In this document: in pieces, positions 13,294 to 24,451 of the stretch
Layout of the letters: every line of letters starts with the position of its first letter
Numbering within the stretch: position 1 is the first letter of the stretch
Assembly: GCA_037389465.1 (NCBI GenBank)
Contig: JAZARR010000088.1
Coordinates: 5,518,001 to 5,582,000, forward strand
Direction of reading: 5' to 3'
DNA: 64,000 bases
DNA from: Baylisascaris procyonis
Taxonomy: Eukaryota; Nematoda; Chromadorea; Rhabditida; Ascarididae
Notes under the pieces: model-generated
What the model was told of the DNA's origin: nothing
Databases searched by the model: none
What the model saw: only the letters and a program-made list of their open reading frames with translations
Translations under genes and position numbers: made by a program

Positions 13294-13882
13294 GTCCCCT
13301 GCAACCACCATGCATGCCGTGACATAAAAGTAATAAAACTTTCGGAGTCGTTGCCCCTTATGACAATGCTATCGTGTAGCAGTTTACTGGATAAGATCAA
13401 CGAAAAGATTAGAGGTGCTGCGTTAAAATGGCTTCCTTCTTTCAAGCTCAAAACAAGTGACTTCAGAAAAATCGAATAGCCCACTTTTGCATGCATTAAA
13501 GATGGCGGAAAATTGGTTATATGTTAGATTCTCAGGCGATGAGCTCGTCTCAGTAAAGAAGAGAAGTAATAAAGGTATTATGCACAATTGTTCAGCTTAG
13601 ATTCTGAAAAAAATAAAGATGTTATACATAATTTGAAGTGGACTGGACTGCACATGATAAAAGTCTACGATGGCTTCTCGATGAGAAAACTCGAATAACG
13701 TTAGCAATTGATGGAATTTATTTGATTGCTGAATGTACCTTTATTGAAAATCTCATACATATCATTGACGATATTTATTAATTAAAACTGACTTACTGCA
13801 ACTATTCGTTGTATTAAAAATTGCTAATATCTAGAGCTATATTAAAGAAGGCTTATAAAGACGAGAGGCAAATAGTTCTCTT

Positions 13883-13888
13883 TTTATT
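13883..13888 (-). terminator. polyadenylation signal of the Gly-rich secreted protein gene
   Basis: AATAAA on the minus strand, 57-62 bases past the stop codon at 13945-13947. Confidence 0.6.
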
Positions 13889-13944
13889 CATATAAGCTTC
13901 AATGCATCTTCGGAACGGTATTTCCGTGAAGACGTAAATATGAA

Positions 13945-15960
13945 TCAGACCGGCTGATTGGCAGAATTGAATATCGGTAATCCTCCTCCGGGTGCACCGG
14001 TAAGTTTTTGATGAATAGCCGTACCGAGATTGAAATATTCCTGGAATGGAAATGCGCTTCCTGTGTTCTCTCCATCGGTATTTCCGCCGCCAAAAGGAAT
14101 GAACTGCGATACCAAAGACTTAAAAATGCACTTGAAGTTTGGACATAAAATAAGTAAATGAAAGTATATTTAATTAAGAGGAGGCCAAAAAAAATCTTGG
14201 TGTGTCTAGAACTGAAATTTCGCTTCCTACGACGGTGCAACGAATAGGAAGGGAAGAAAATATTAGAATTTTTGACAGATGAAACACTGATTAATTACAT
14301 GCAAAGTGGATTGCAACCATTCGAAAGTCCTCCATATGGAAAATCCGGTTAGTGGAAAAGCAGAAGAATAGAGAGTGGCAAAAACTGTCGCATATGATCG
14401 AAAGAATAGGCGAATGTGGAGAAAGGAATAGGAAAATGGATGGAATGGCAAACGTGTTCTTCATCATCAATTCATCTTTTCAACCTTGAATTGATGATAT
14501 TCATTGAGCTGTTGCAATTTACTCACAGGAAAATGTTGAACTCGAAAAATGGTTGTAGTGATGATTGCTGGTAAAGAGTGGAAATTTCAATTTATGGTTT
14601 CCTCGAATGAAAAATATCGATCAGTGATGAAATTATTGAATTATTTTGCTGAACAGAGAAACTATGGCGGGAAATGTCAAAAACTGAAATTCTTCGACAG
14701 CTAAAATTATTAGGCTCTTCGAAGTCGGGCATCAAACTTCAGCCTTCCTGCGATTTCGGTGTTCGACGGTTCACACACTGCCAACTTTAATCGATACACT
14801 CTGAGCTGAGTAAATATAGGACAGAATTAACTTCCCATTTTTCTTGTTGAAATGAAAAGAGCCATAAGGCAGCGATTACCATTTTTATCACTCAAACTCA
14901 AGCTTGAATAGTATAAATAAGCTCAAGCATAACTTGAATAATTATTCCACTTTATCACAGGAATTTTAGAGACCTGAAATTTTGACTTTTTTTTTTTGAA
15001 GCCTCGATAATTTGTCGGCTTCACTTCTCGCTTATGAATCAAACCAGTCATCTTTACACACGAAAATGGTTTAATATGATAGTTTTTCTCTGAGAAGGTT
15101 CATCAAGTTTTTCCTGAAATTCATTATTGCCTTTTTTCGTCCCTTTCCTGTGATTCATGCGTTAGTGGACTTCAATTCCGAAAAATGAAATTGCGGCTGC
15201 ATGTTTAATCAGAGGAAGAGATAATGAGTATACCTGGACCATTGTTGCAGCCGGATTACCGCCGCCACTGATCCCATTGGCTCCAGATGAGGGAGTACCG
15301 CCAGTCGCACCTCCTCCGCTTCCACCAGCTGTTGTAGAAATCGCGCTTCCGATGAATGGTGCAACTACCGAGAAAAAATCTTGGCACTGCAAAACTTACC
15401 GATCGGCTATGAATTTTGTTGCTTTTCCGATGCATGGGATGGTTGTTTGGCTAAGATGTGCTTCCGGAATTTACCTGATTGTCTGTAGCATTCAGTAAGG
15501 GGAGCGTTGAGTAAATATCGATGTAGTTTCAATAACACGTATAATTGCTTTGCCTAAATCACTAACGTGCATACGAATGCGTGATGGCGTTATGACTTTA
15601 GACGTTGCTTAATGAGACGTGCACCATATTAAGAAAAACACCGTGAAGTGTTCGAAAAAACGCAACAACCTACTTATAAAAATTGTACTGAAAGCTTTTG
15701 ATGGTGAAACTTAATTTTCAGCACTGAAAAATAAATAGACGCACGAGTGCAATGAAAAGCCGACCTATGCTGAAGCCCAATTTGATTTGAAACCTAATGT
15801 TTGATGTTTGATTTCTGATGTCTGATGTCTGAACTGAAGCTTGTTTCCAACTAAATCTTTAAGTAATCAATGAAAATTGATGAGAAATGCAAAAAGATGA
15901 TTCAATAAAATCTGCACTCACATTACTAAGCTGAAGTAAGCACAAGAGCAATAATATCAT
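13945..15960 (-). CDS. small secreted Gly-rich protein, family unknown
   Basis: Three phase-0 exons: 15922-15960, 15234-15386 and 13945-14103, giving 116 residues. Exon 1 codes for MILLLLCLLQLSN, a short n-region with a strong hydrophobic core, so a signal peptide spans exons 1-2. Donors are GTGAGT and GTATAC; acceptors are TTTTGCAG and TATCGCAG. The mature part has one Cys near its start, a low-complexity Gly/Ser/Thr/Ala stretch (GGSGGGATGGTPSSGANG) and a C-terminal region rich in Phe, Gly and Asn. It lies head-to-tail upstream of the astacin, about 1 kb away. I do not recognise a family; a cuticle, eggshell or secreted structural role is only inference. All junctions keep the frame and a polyadenylation signal follows, which argues for a real gene. 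Confidence 0.6.
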
Positions 15961-18649
15961 TTTCCTGATCGATTGAGACAAATATGAGCAAAGAAGAGGA
16001 TTTGAAATAATTTTCTTACTGAAAAAAAAACACCTCACATTATTATAAATATAAAAAGCGCATTGAGCAAGATTGAAGAGTGAGGAAAACGCAACAGGTA
16101 TATGATGAGATGAAACCCGTAACAACTAAGCAATGCGTCTTTCTTTTATAACAAAAAATAGCAGCAGAGATTTAATGCCTCTCATAAGCAACCTGTTTTC
16201 AATTTCCCAGTATTGAGATTATGATAACCAGTGAATTGTTCAAAGTAAGTGTTATGGATGGATATAACCACAACTGTTTATCGCAAAATAATATGTAACT
16301 CTGTAGAAAATTGAACACCAAACCTCTACGAATTCTCTCACTGATTGCACTGTAAACTTCTCAGATCTTTAATCACAAAGCAATGCCAGTAAGCTCTGGC
16401 ATGTATGTTGCCTTTCAACAAATTCCCTAAAGCTTCTTCAGGTGCGAAGAGTGAAATATTCGGAGAATGATGCGGCATGCTCAAGACAAGCTCAGTACAG
16501 GCCATAAAGAATGAACAAGCGCTAATTTTTCTTGGTAGTGTTTCAAGGAATCGTCGAAAGCTTACAGATATGAATAGCCCAAACACTTAAGGATGCGTGG
16601 ACAAGGTATTGTCAGCTAAAATGAGATGGAAAAAGCCTCTTTTACAAACCACTATAAAAAGCACTCTAAAGAAAGTCCAGTAAGTCATTTTTTGCAGATC
16701 ATCAAGGAAATAAAGCTACTATGGATCACACTACAACAGAATGCCGAAAAAAGAGCTGATCACCTAAGCAAAGACATATTTCTTTTGAATGCTTTTTTAC
16801 ATCAGTTGAATAACCGCAAAAGTTACACGATAAATGAACCTTATTGTTTCAATAAAACGTTTTAACAGTGAACATCGAAACACATGAAAACGCAGCGTGA
16901 AATATCGATGTGTTTAAGGTTGGAGTTACTTAAATGAATAAATAACGAAAAGATATGAGATATATGAGCATGATTTGAGGCGATAAAGGCACAATGGTAA
17001 GCGCAACGAAAAAGGTTACACAAATGCGAAGAGGGGTGTCTAAGATTTGAGAACTGGATATTGGTGCAAAAACTTTCGGCTTTCGTTCTAGTTGTTTGAC
17101 GTTGTCTATATACGCGATTGGCTATCGCCCTATAGGAAAATCTAGTTTATGGTTGTGCTTGCCGAAGGCAAAAATTCACAATCCATAGAGCACTCGTCGT
17201 AAGTACCCAACAATAAAACTTTGTGTTAACTAGTATTCATTGCATCAAGCTATATTATCGGACCCTGCGACCGCAGCAACCCACTGGCCAGTTATAATGG
17301 ATAGTCAAAAACTATAATTTTGAATCCGTATTTAAAGGATTTGAATTTTTTTGCGACCTCTATGTGTCGAGTGTGATATTTGATCTTTGTGACTCTCGCG
17401 AATCGGGGTGACTTCGATCGAAGTTGTGACTCCCTCAACGCCATATTTTGGTACAAAAAGTACTATACTTGCCTGTAGAAAACACATCCCGCACTTCGAG
17501 CCTTCAATGAGGTCCCAGTTTGCCTTGAAAGAACTTCGTACATAAATCGAATTAACGCAATCTCCCTGATTCAGGTTAAAACACAGATTAATCGACTGTA
17601 TGTTCTACTGCTAGAGGTTGACCCTCCAATGGTCAAGCTATAAATATAGCCTCGAGAATACTTCGCGTTCGTGAAACTTCAAAACAGTGCGCACTGCGTT
17701 GTACTAATCACGCAGTTGTTGTGATTTGTTCGTGAAGAATACTTGCATCAGGTCTGGAGCCATGCGGATTCTCATCGACGGAGCTTAACGTTTTGGCATA
17801 TCAGCATCGTTTGGATAGTTTTCTTGCATTAGCATAGTATGTTTTCGAGAATGCTATAAAGTAATATAGCTCTTCTGATGGATTTCAGTGGGTCACTAAG
17901 CCGTAAGAATCAAAAATTTGGTACTACTCTCTCTTTCCAGTCATTTTTGAGGAGCGAATGCTGCTCCTCATAACGTATCACTTGACTAGTTTTGTTTAAT
18001 TTGATTTCATCTAATTTCGCACTTGTTGAAAAGTTTGAAAAACGTTTCAAATCTAATGAATGCGAAATTTTCGAATAAAACCCTTATAAAGAATATAAGA
18101 TAGAGGACAATTTAATGCAAATAAAAATTATTATTAGCTAATCTTCATTTGAGGTGCATTATATCTTTCGAGTGACTATCGTTTCAATTGATTTTCATAA
18201 GCATTTTGAACTTTTTTTTTGTTGTGCAATATTTCATCGCATTCCGTATCTTGATGAATCATTATTAGAGATCGTTTTGCGCGAAGGACAATAGGAACAA
18301 GTCTGAGGATATCATTTTAAAGCAAGATTTGTTCACCTCTTTAGTAAATAGATGAAAAATGAAACACTCTTAGAGCGTGAAGTCCTCAGCAAATGTATTT
18401 TTCTTAGATTTTCACCTCGGAAAAAATGACGACGTTGTAGTTCGTTGATATCTGATTTAGCTCGACAACTCGGCTTGATCTCTTCAATTATGATATTCAA
18501 AATGTTGTGCATCAACCGTCTCCTATTCCAAAAGAATAGGTAAAGGGTCATGTTAGCTTCTATTTTCGATGCTGAAATTCATGCTTGAGTATTTTATAAT
18601 TTGCGCGTATACTGATTATATTCCAGTTTGTTAAGTAATAATGAGACGA

Positions 18650-18965
18650 GCACTATTCAGATGATACACTGGTAACAAGGATCCGCATGATACTTTAATA
18701 ATCATGCATCAGCTGGTACCTTTATAACATTGTTGAGATGATGCTACTGCCCTCGTTTATACCATGATCAAGTGATTTAGATTTCGATACAATAATCCTG
18801 GTTCGGATGACATTCTGACCCTCGAGGCCCAGGCGATACTCTGACAATCCTTATTCAAGCAATACTCAGATAATCCACGTTTCCATGATGCCCCAACAAT
18901 TCTAGTTCTAGTAATGTTGTTATTATTCTGGTTCAGATGTCACCCTAATAATCTTGGTCACCCTA
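18650..18965. repeat. degenerate minisatellite, period about 28 bp
   Basis: Successive segments resemble GATACTCTGATAATCCTTG-like units (for example around 18831, 18860, 18889, 18915 and 18938), with a looser upstream part from about 18650. The units have diverged by many substitutions and small indels, so the array is old. Confidence 0.6.
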
Positions 18966-19324
18966 CTAAATCAAAAACGTCGCATACGAGTTTTTTAATC
19001 GAATCAAGAAAACGGATAAAGAGGACACATAAGAACGCCCAACGATGAAAAACTTCGATTTGAAAACTTGGTCGGTTCGCCTGAAATGATTCCGATGAAT
19101 AATTCTGCAAGGCTAGCTTCTTAAGTTTCCTAGAACTTGCTGCGATAGTCAACAAAACAAAAATTCCAGGCAAAAAGTTTTGATGAAAAATAAGTGGTGA
19201 AATAACAGCTATTGATCAAAAGCGCGTTGTTTCAACAAAGGGAATAAGGGGCTAAATTTTTGACATGTTTATTTTTAATTGCTGGTGCAGTTTAGACGTA
19301 AACATAAACTTATGTGAATGAAGT

Positions 19325-19455
19325 TTGATGGGCCAACCAATAGTTAGGCCTTGCTGCGCAAGATTATTGGCAACCGGGTGGTGGCAGCAGCCGATTGGTC
19401 GAGGATTCTTAGTGCGGCTGCGAATTGACGGCCCCCTAGTGGGCCACCTCACACC
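19325..19455. other. GC-rich island, unassigned
   Basis: About 130 bases are far richer in G+C than the flanks and are bounded by TGGGCCA at both ends as a direct repeat (near 19328 and 19440). Both strands are open across it (plus from 19325, minus from 19452), but no domain is recognisable. It could be an exon, an old mobile-element fragment or a structured RNA. Confidence 0.35.
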
Positions 19456-21378
19456 GCATATCCTTGTCGATTCGTTGCGAAAGTGTTTTGTTTGCTCGAA
19501 GCGTCAGCTACATTTCTTGCCTCTAGCTAGCTACTTACTACTAACAGTTTTCATCAATACTTCAGAATGTTTCTTTCTTTAGTGGGAATTGCATTGCAAT
19601 TTCACTGCATCATAATTGTTTCATGTTTTATGGATTGCAAAGAATGGAATGCATCCGACATTTGAGTCTTTGCATCTCTCGTTGTCTATCTTTCAATAGA
19701 TTTGATTGCCATGAAGAAATGCGCAAGGAACGATGAGTGGCGATGTTTGCCATTTCGTATCACTTGGAAGCGTTTCCGTAAGCCTCTGTCATTAGTACGT
19801 TTGGTTCCTAAGATCGCTATATTGTAGGCATGATATATTAAATTATTCGATGAAGTAATGAAAACATTCATGAAAGCGCTATTTTAAGTTCATTTGAAAA
19901 TAGCATTTGGAGGACATAAGTGAATGGTCATTGAATGTTCTACAACTGCTTGAGAAGCATCCAAATAATTACTTAAATAACAATTTAAATAATTAGGAGC
20001 ACTAAAAAGGTATCGCTTCGACAGTGTTTGGAAGATCTATAACAAGATCTACAAGATCATTTTCATGCTTTGAATTTCTGTTATTCATGGCATGAGTGAA
20101 GGCGTTGAATTAATCGCTACAAATTTCATCACGATCTGCAGTTGCCCAACTTTCTTATGATTCATCTGCTGGAGTTGAACCACCTTAATAAGTCGTGTGT
20201 GCAATTTGTGCTCATTTCGCTGCAGGCCTATAGTGTTGAGAATATACCGGAAGGTTTAACAGGCGTTTTTTATCGTGACCATGAAGAGATGACAAGGTGC
20301 CAACATCTATCACTGGCTCACTTTACAAAAGCATCAAAAGCTTCGTGTGATTCAATTGTATCAGGGGAATGATGCATAGGGGCAAGAAATCTTGCAGAAT
20401 GCCTACAGTAGGCGTAATTTCTTACAGTCTTAATAGCACTTTAATCTTATCGGCTATAAATTATATTATATGCTGGGCATTTTGTTAATAACGTTATCTT
20501 ACTTGTCGGTTTAAACGTTTTCGCATGAATAATAATAGCTTGATCATTCATTATAATTGTTGAATGTTCATAATTGCTAAAATATGGGTATAACGTTGTG
20601 CAAAATTTATGAAGAGCGTCTCAGAATAGATGAGGTTATTCGTTCGATTTGTTGACTATTATAGATTCGGCACGAGCAAAGGACGTTGACGCCTTTTCTT
20701 AAGTGCCTTATTGGGGGATGTTTTTTTCTTCCTGAATGAACCATAGGTGAACGCAAATGCCAAAGCAATTCATCGAACGACGAATGGAGAGGACATCGCG
20801 ATAAGAGTCGAAAGAGAAACGTGAAACATGCATCGTCTTGTTTCATATCATTTGTATGACACATCAATACGTGCCCACCACACCTGACTGACTTATTAAG
20901 ATGTTCACTCAGACGGCAACTTTTATACTTTATTGCTATTATCGCAGCACATTTCCGTAACGTCACAACAGCTGTGTGTTTGTTCTTATATATGCCATTA
21001 TGTGTCTTATGCTACTATTGAAATTTCTTAAGTACTTTCTCTTTAAACCTTGAAATCTTTTGTCACAATTATAAGTCACTGTTTAACTTCGGCATTTCTT
21101 CAACGATTGTTGCATGGCAAACATAAAACCTGAATTCTTTGTGTTTCTACAACAATTGCACCGGAAGTTACATAAAGAACTGTTATTTAAGTCCCATTTT
21201 TGAGTATTGGTCACTGATCTAAAACGTAGTGAGATCTTGTTCACGTAAATGTCCCTATATTTACTACTTTTGACCGAAATCCTTATCAGCGGCCTTTTTT
21301 AAGATAGCTATGTTTGACCGCATTTTCGAGCAAATATAAATTCATCTGCTATTTGACATGAAAGGAGTGACCGGAGGC

Positions 21379-21435
21379 GTGTGGGTGGAAAGGAGGGACA
21401 ACTTCTAAGTCCCACACATTGCCCGGGTCCCCTCC
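21379..21435. other. interleaved inverted repeats (possible pseudoknot)
   Basis: GTGTGGG at 21379-21385 is complementary to CCCACAC at 21411-21417. GGAGGGAC at 21392-21399 is complementary, with one bulge, to GTCCCCTCC at 21427-21435. The two pairs interleave, which is the topology of an H-type pseudoknot. No promoter or conserved RNA family is visible. Confidence 0.3.
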
Positions 21436-23096
21436 ATCGTTGCTATTTTTTGAGCTCAGAAATAACACTGCATATGTTCCAGCTGTCATATTTATATCCT
21501 TGTTGTTTATAACTTCCGGAAGTTTGCGGCTTTTATTTTGGAGTTGAACAACTAAAATAGCACTCTAGATTTAGAAAACACTAGAATGACGTTCTGTAAT
21601 TTGATGAAATCTTTAGATTTTTTAAATTAAACATATAACGGATAACCCATACAAATAATTCAGTTCTAAATTTTAGCACAATTAAAGAGAGAGATTAAAT
21701 TTATGCATTCGTATTAATTTTTTTTTCCAAAGTTCATTCTACGCCGATATAGTATGCGATCATCATTCGGCAATTACAAATGCAATGAAATTCACATCAC
21801 TAACGTTTTATAAGCGATATATTTGTGGCTATGGAATGCACATATTGAAAACGCCTCTTTATTGGTAATACTATTTCGTCACCGATGCATTGCATGAATC
21901 GACTAAAATTGCGTCAAGGCGTAAAAAACGCTTAAATTCATCGATTTCACGATGGCATTGGTAGTGATGACACATCATACTGCACCAACGTGCTCTTAAA
22001 ATATTAGTGTCGCTTCTTGTTGTTAGAATGGGAAACGTGAAATTAGCTGCATCTACGAACGGAATTATTGCTTTCGAGGGAAATCTCTTGTGCGCTTCAA
22101 AGAAGATTAGCCAACGAATGAAGTTCTTTCCTCCACCTCAGTGATAAGCGAATATCACCACATATGTGTCTTAATCTCCATCCTTTGTAATGAAATTTTA
22201 TCTGTGTTTTGCATTCAAATCATTATTTCATCTGTTGTTAGAGTGCAGTATATGATAGATTCTGAAGTTTTACACCATAGTACCTCTTTTAAATAGTCGC
22301 TTTTTCCTTGCTTCTTTTATGTGATATTTGAAGATGTTAGTTCTCTTATAAACGCATCTCTGCAAATTCTTTGTATCAGAGCAATTTCGTCTTTTTTCTT
22401 TTTCACTAGATGTCACCCCTAATATATGCAGTATATATGTATGCTACCTTTAAGCTTTAGATTGATTCCCCCCACCCCTTTCCAAGCTGCTCAAGCCGAA
22501 TGCGTTTGCTTCAAAATGCTTATTTTTTAGAATTTATGAGACCCAGATGTATGCTCGCAAATGCTTTCACTTGAGCTAAGGAAACGTTTAAAATGCGTGC
22601 TTTTTGCATGCTCCTATAAGCCGTTCTCTTTAGAAGGTTTCCTCATTTATAAGTTTAAACTTTACAATCTTCTCATTTGTTTCATAAACATACTCTCCCC
22701 CAAAAATTAACCAATTTCAGAATTGTCGAACAGTACTGCATATTGGAGTTATAGCCGAACGTTTAGAGTATATTTAGTATATATAATGGTTAAGAAGGCT
22801 CTAACACGACGCATCTATTAGCGTAAGCTAGGTGGAATAACAATGCATCTAAAATTGGTCCAAGCTGTTAGTCCTCAGCTCTTTTATGTTTTGGCTGTGA
22901 CTGTGCGCATGAGGATATAAGCATAAATCCGTCCTCTAGGCGGACTTATTAGATCAACACTGTTGAAAATTTACTTAGCAAAATTCACTAAGAATATGAA
23001 AGTTGACTGGCTTAATTTGCTTGCTTTCAGTTGCAGGTATAATAGATTGAAGTGAAGAATGTGGTATTGAACGATGAACAACGTTTGAATGAATCC

Positions 23097-23114
23097 ATTC
23101 GGCGATCGCCGAAT
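23097..23114. promoter_or_regulatory. 18-bp perfect palindrome
   Basis: ATTCGGCGATCGCCGAAT is fully self-complementary and GC-rich in its core, within AT-rich DNA. It could be a binding site for a dimeric protein. No adjacent gene is known. Confidence 0.35.
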
Positions 23115-24347
23115 TTTTTCTAATATCGGACACATGTATCGCGAATTTTAGCGATTTTCGCTTTATTGGCGAATTTAAGTTTTGTGCTTTTTGGCATTTT
23201 TGAGAGCATTTCTGCGTCTATTTCTCGTCTTTTGTGGATGCCATTATGGGCAAAATTGGCGCACCGCAAATGAAGCGTAAACGGTGTAAAGTGCTTCGTT
23301 ATTCATTCGCATTCAAGCATTGCAGCGTCTTAGGCCCACTCTAGTCCGTAGGGTTTGCTTTTTTTTGAATGCTAGCACTGCATTATCCGTTCGCTCTGAA
23401 ACAATCCTTGCACCACTTCAAACATTGAAGCTGTTCAATTCTAATATTTTATATTTGATAGAAAAAAAAAAATAATTGCTGCAAACTGACAAAATTTTTA
23501 TTACACTTTTCAAGGTGACTTTTTTTTTGAAGTCGCATGTTTGTGGAAAAAAAGAAATATGCTCATAATGTCGAATTTATTGCTCGAAGATGGTAACGAA
23601 CACGGAATAAAACAATTGTGAATAAAAGTTTGCAAAATTCACTCAGATTTTCTCTTTCATTTTTACCGAAAATTTGTCGATTTCTGAAGATTTGTTCGAG
23701 ACAAGTATATATCAACAAACAAATTTTGCAGCACTAAATGCTCCGGTGACAACTATATGCGTTGAACATTCATATATAATTTTTGGCTAGAAAATTTGAA
23801 ATTTTTATGTGTTTTGATAATCCAGACATTGAAGAGAATTTTACGTCTTTCAATCTGTAAGAGACAATTATGAAATTAATTTTTTAAATTAATGTTTACT
23901 TTGTTTTATGTAGCTGTAATTAATTTCATTTCATTTGAAATACGATGCTTTTCTTCTCACGGAATTAGCATTCATTCATAGCCAACTTTTATGTTAAATT
24001 CAAGTTTCAAGAGAAAAAAAGAAACATGAATTGCTGCGATATCTTATTCATGTGCACATATATATGTGTTATAGAATTTGAAAATACACACTATTTTATA
24101 AGGTCGATCAAATTCGAGAAAAAACGACAATTTGACGCACGATTTATACAACGAGTCAGTTTTATAGAAGAAAAGTATCTTTCGAGTATCATTGTTTCAC
24201 TGGTTTTAGTTGTGTAATCAATGGAGTGATCTTCGTCTAAACGAGAGAAAACGTCTACTGCGCCAACCTTGCAAGCGCTGTTCTTTTAGCTTTAGGCAAT
24301 TCAAATCGTATTGACCCGACTAAACCTGAGGGCATTGCTGGTGGTCG

Positions 24348-24451
24348 TTTACGGGTATTTCTGAGGTCAGAGATTTACGGGTATTTCTGAGGTCAGAGAT
24401 TTACGGGTATTTTTGAGGTCGGAGATTTATGGGTATTTCTGAGGTCGGAGA
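24348..24451. repeat. 26-bp tandem repeat, four copies
   Basis: Units begin at 24348, 24374, 24400 and 24426, each starting TTTACGGGTATTTCTGAGG or a one-to-two-base variant. The first two are identical; the last two share a G in place of A in the final part. Confidence 0.9.

Larger units (their letters stand above)
12891..13944. other. region between astacin and Gly-rich gene; holds paired hairpin elements
   Basis: This stretch should contain the 5' exon(s) of the astacin gene. One candidate is 13263-13311 on the minus strand: it begins ATG GTG, ends at a GTAAGA donor in phase 1 as the next exon needs, but gives no clear signal peptide. Two copies of a hairpin-forming motif lie here (13057-13082 and 13266-13293). 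TTTATT at 13883-13888 is AATAAA on the minus strand for the neighbouring gene. Confidence 0.4.
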
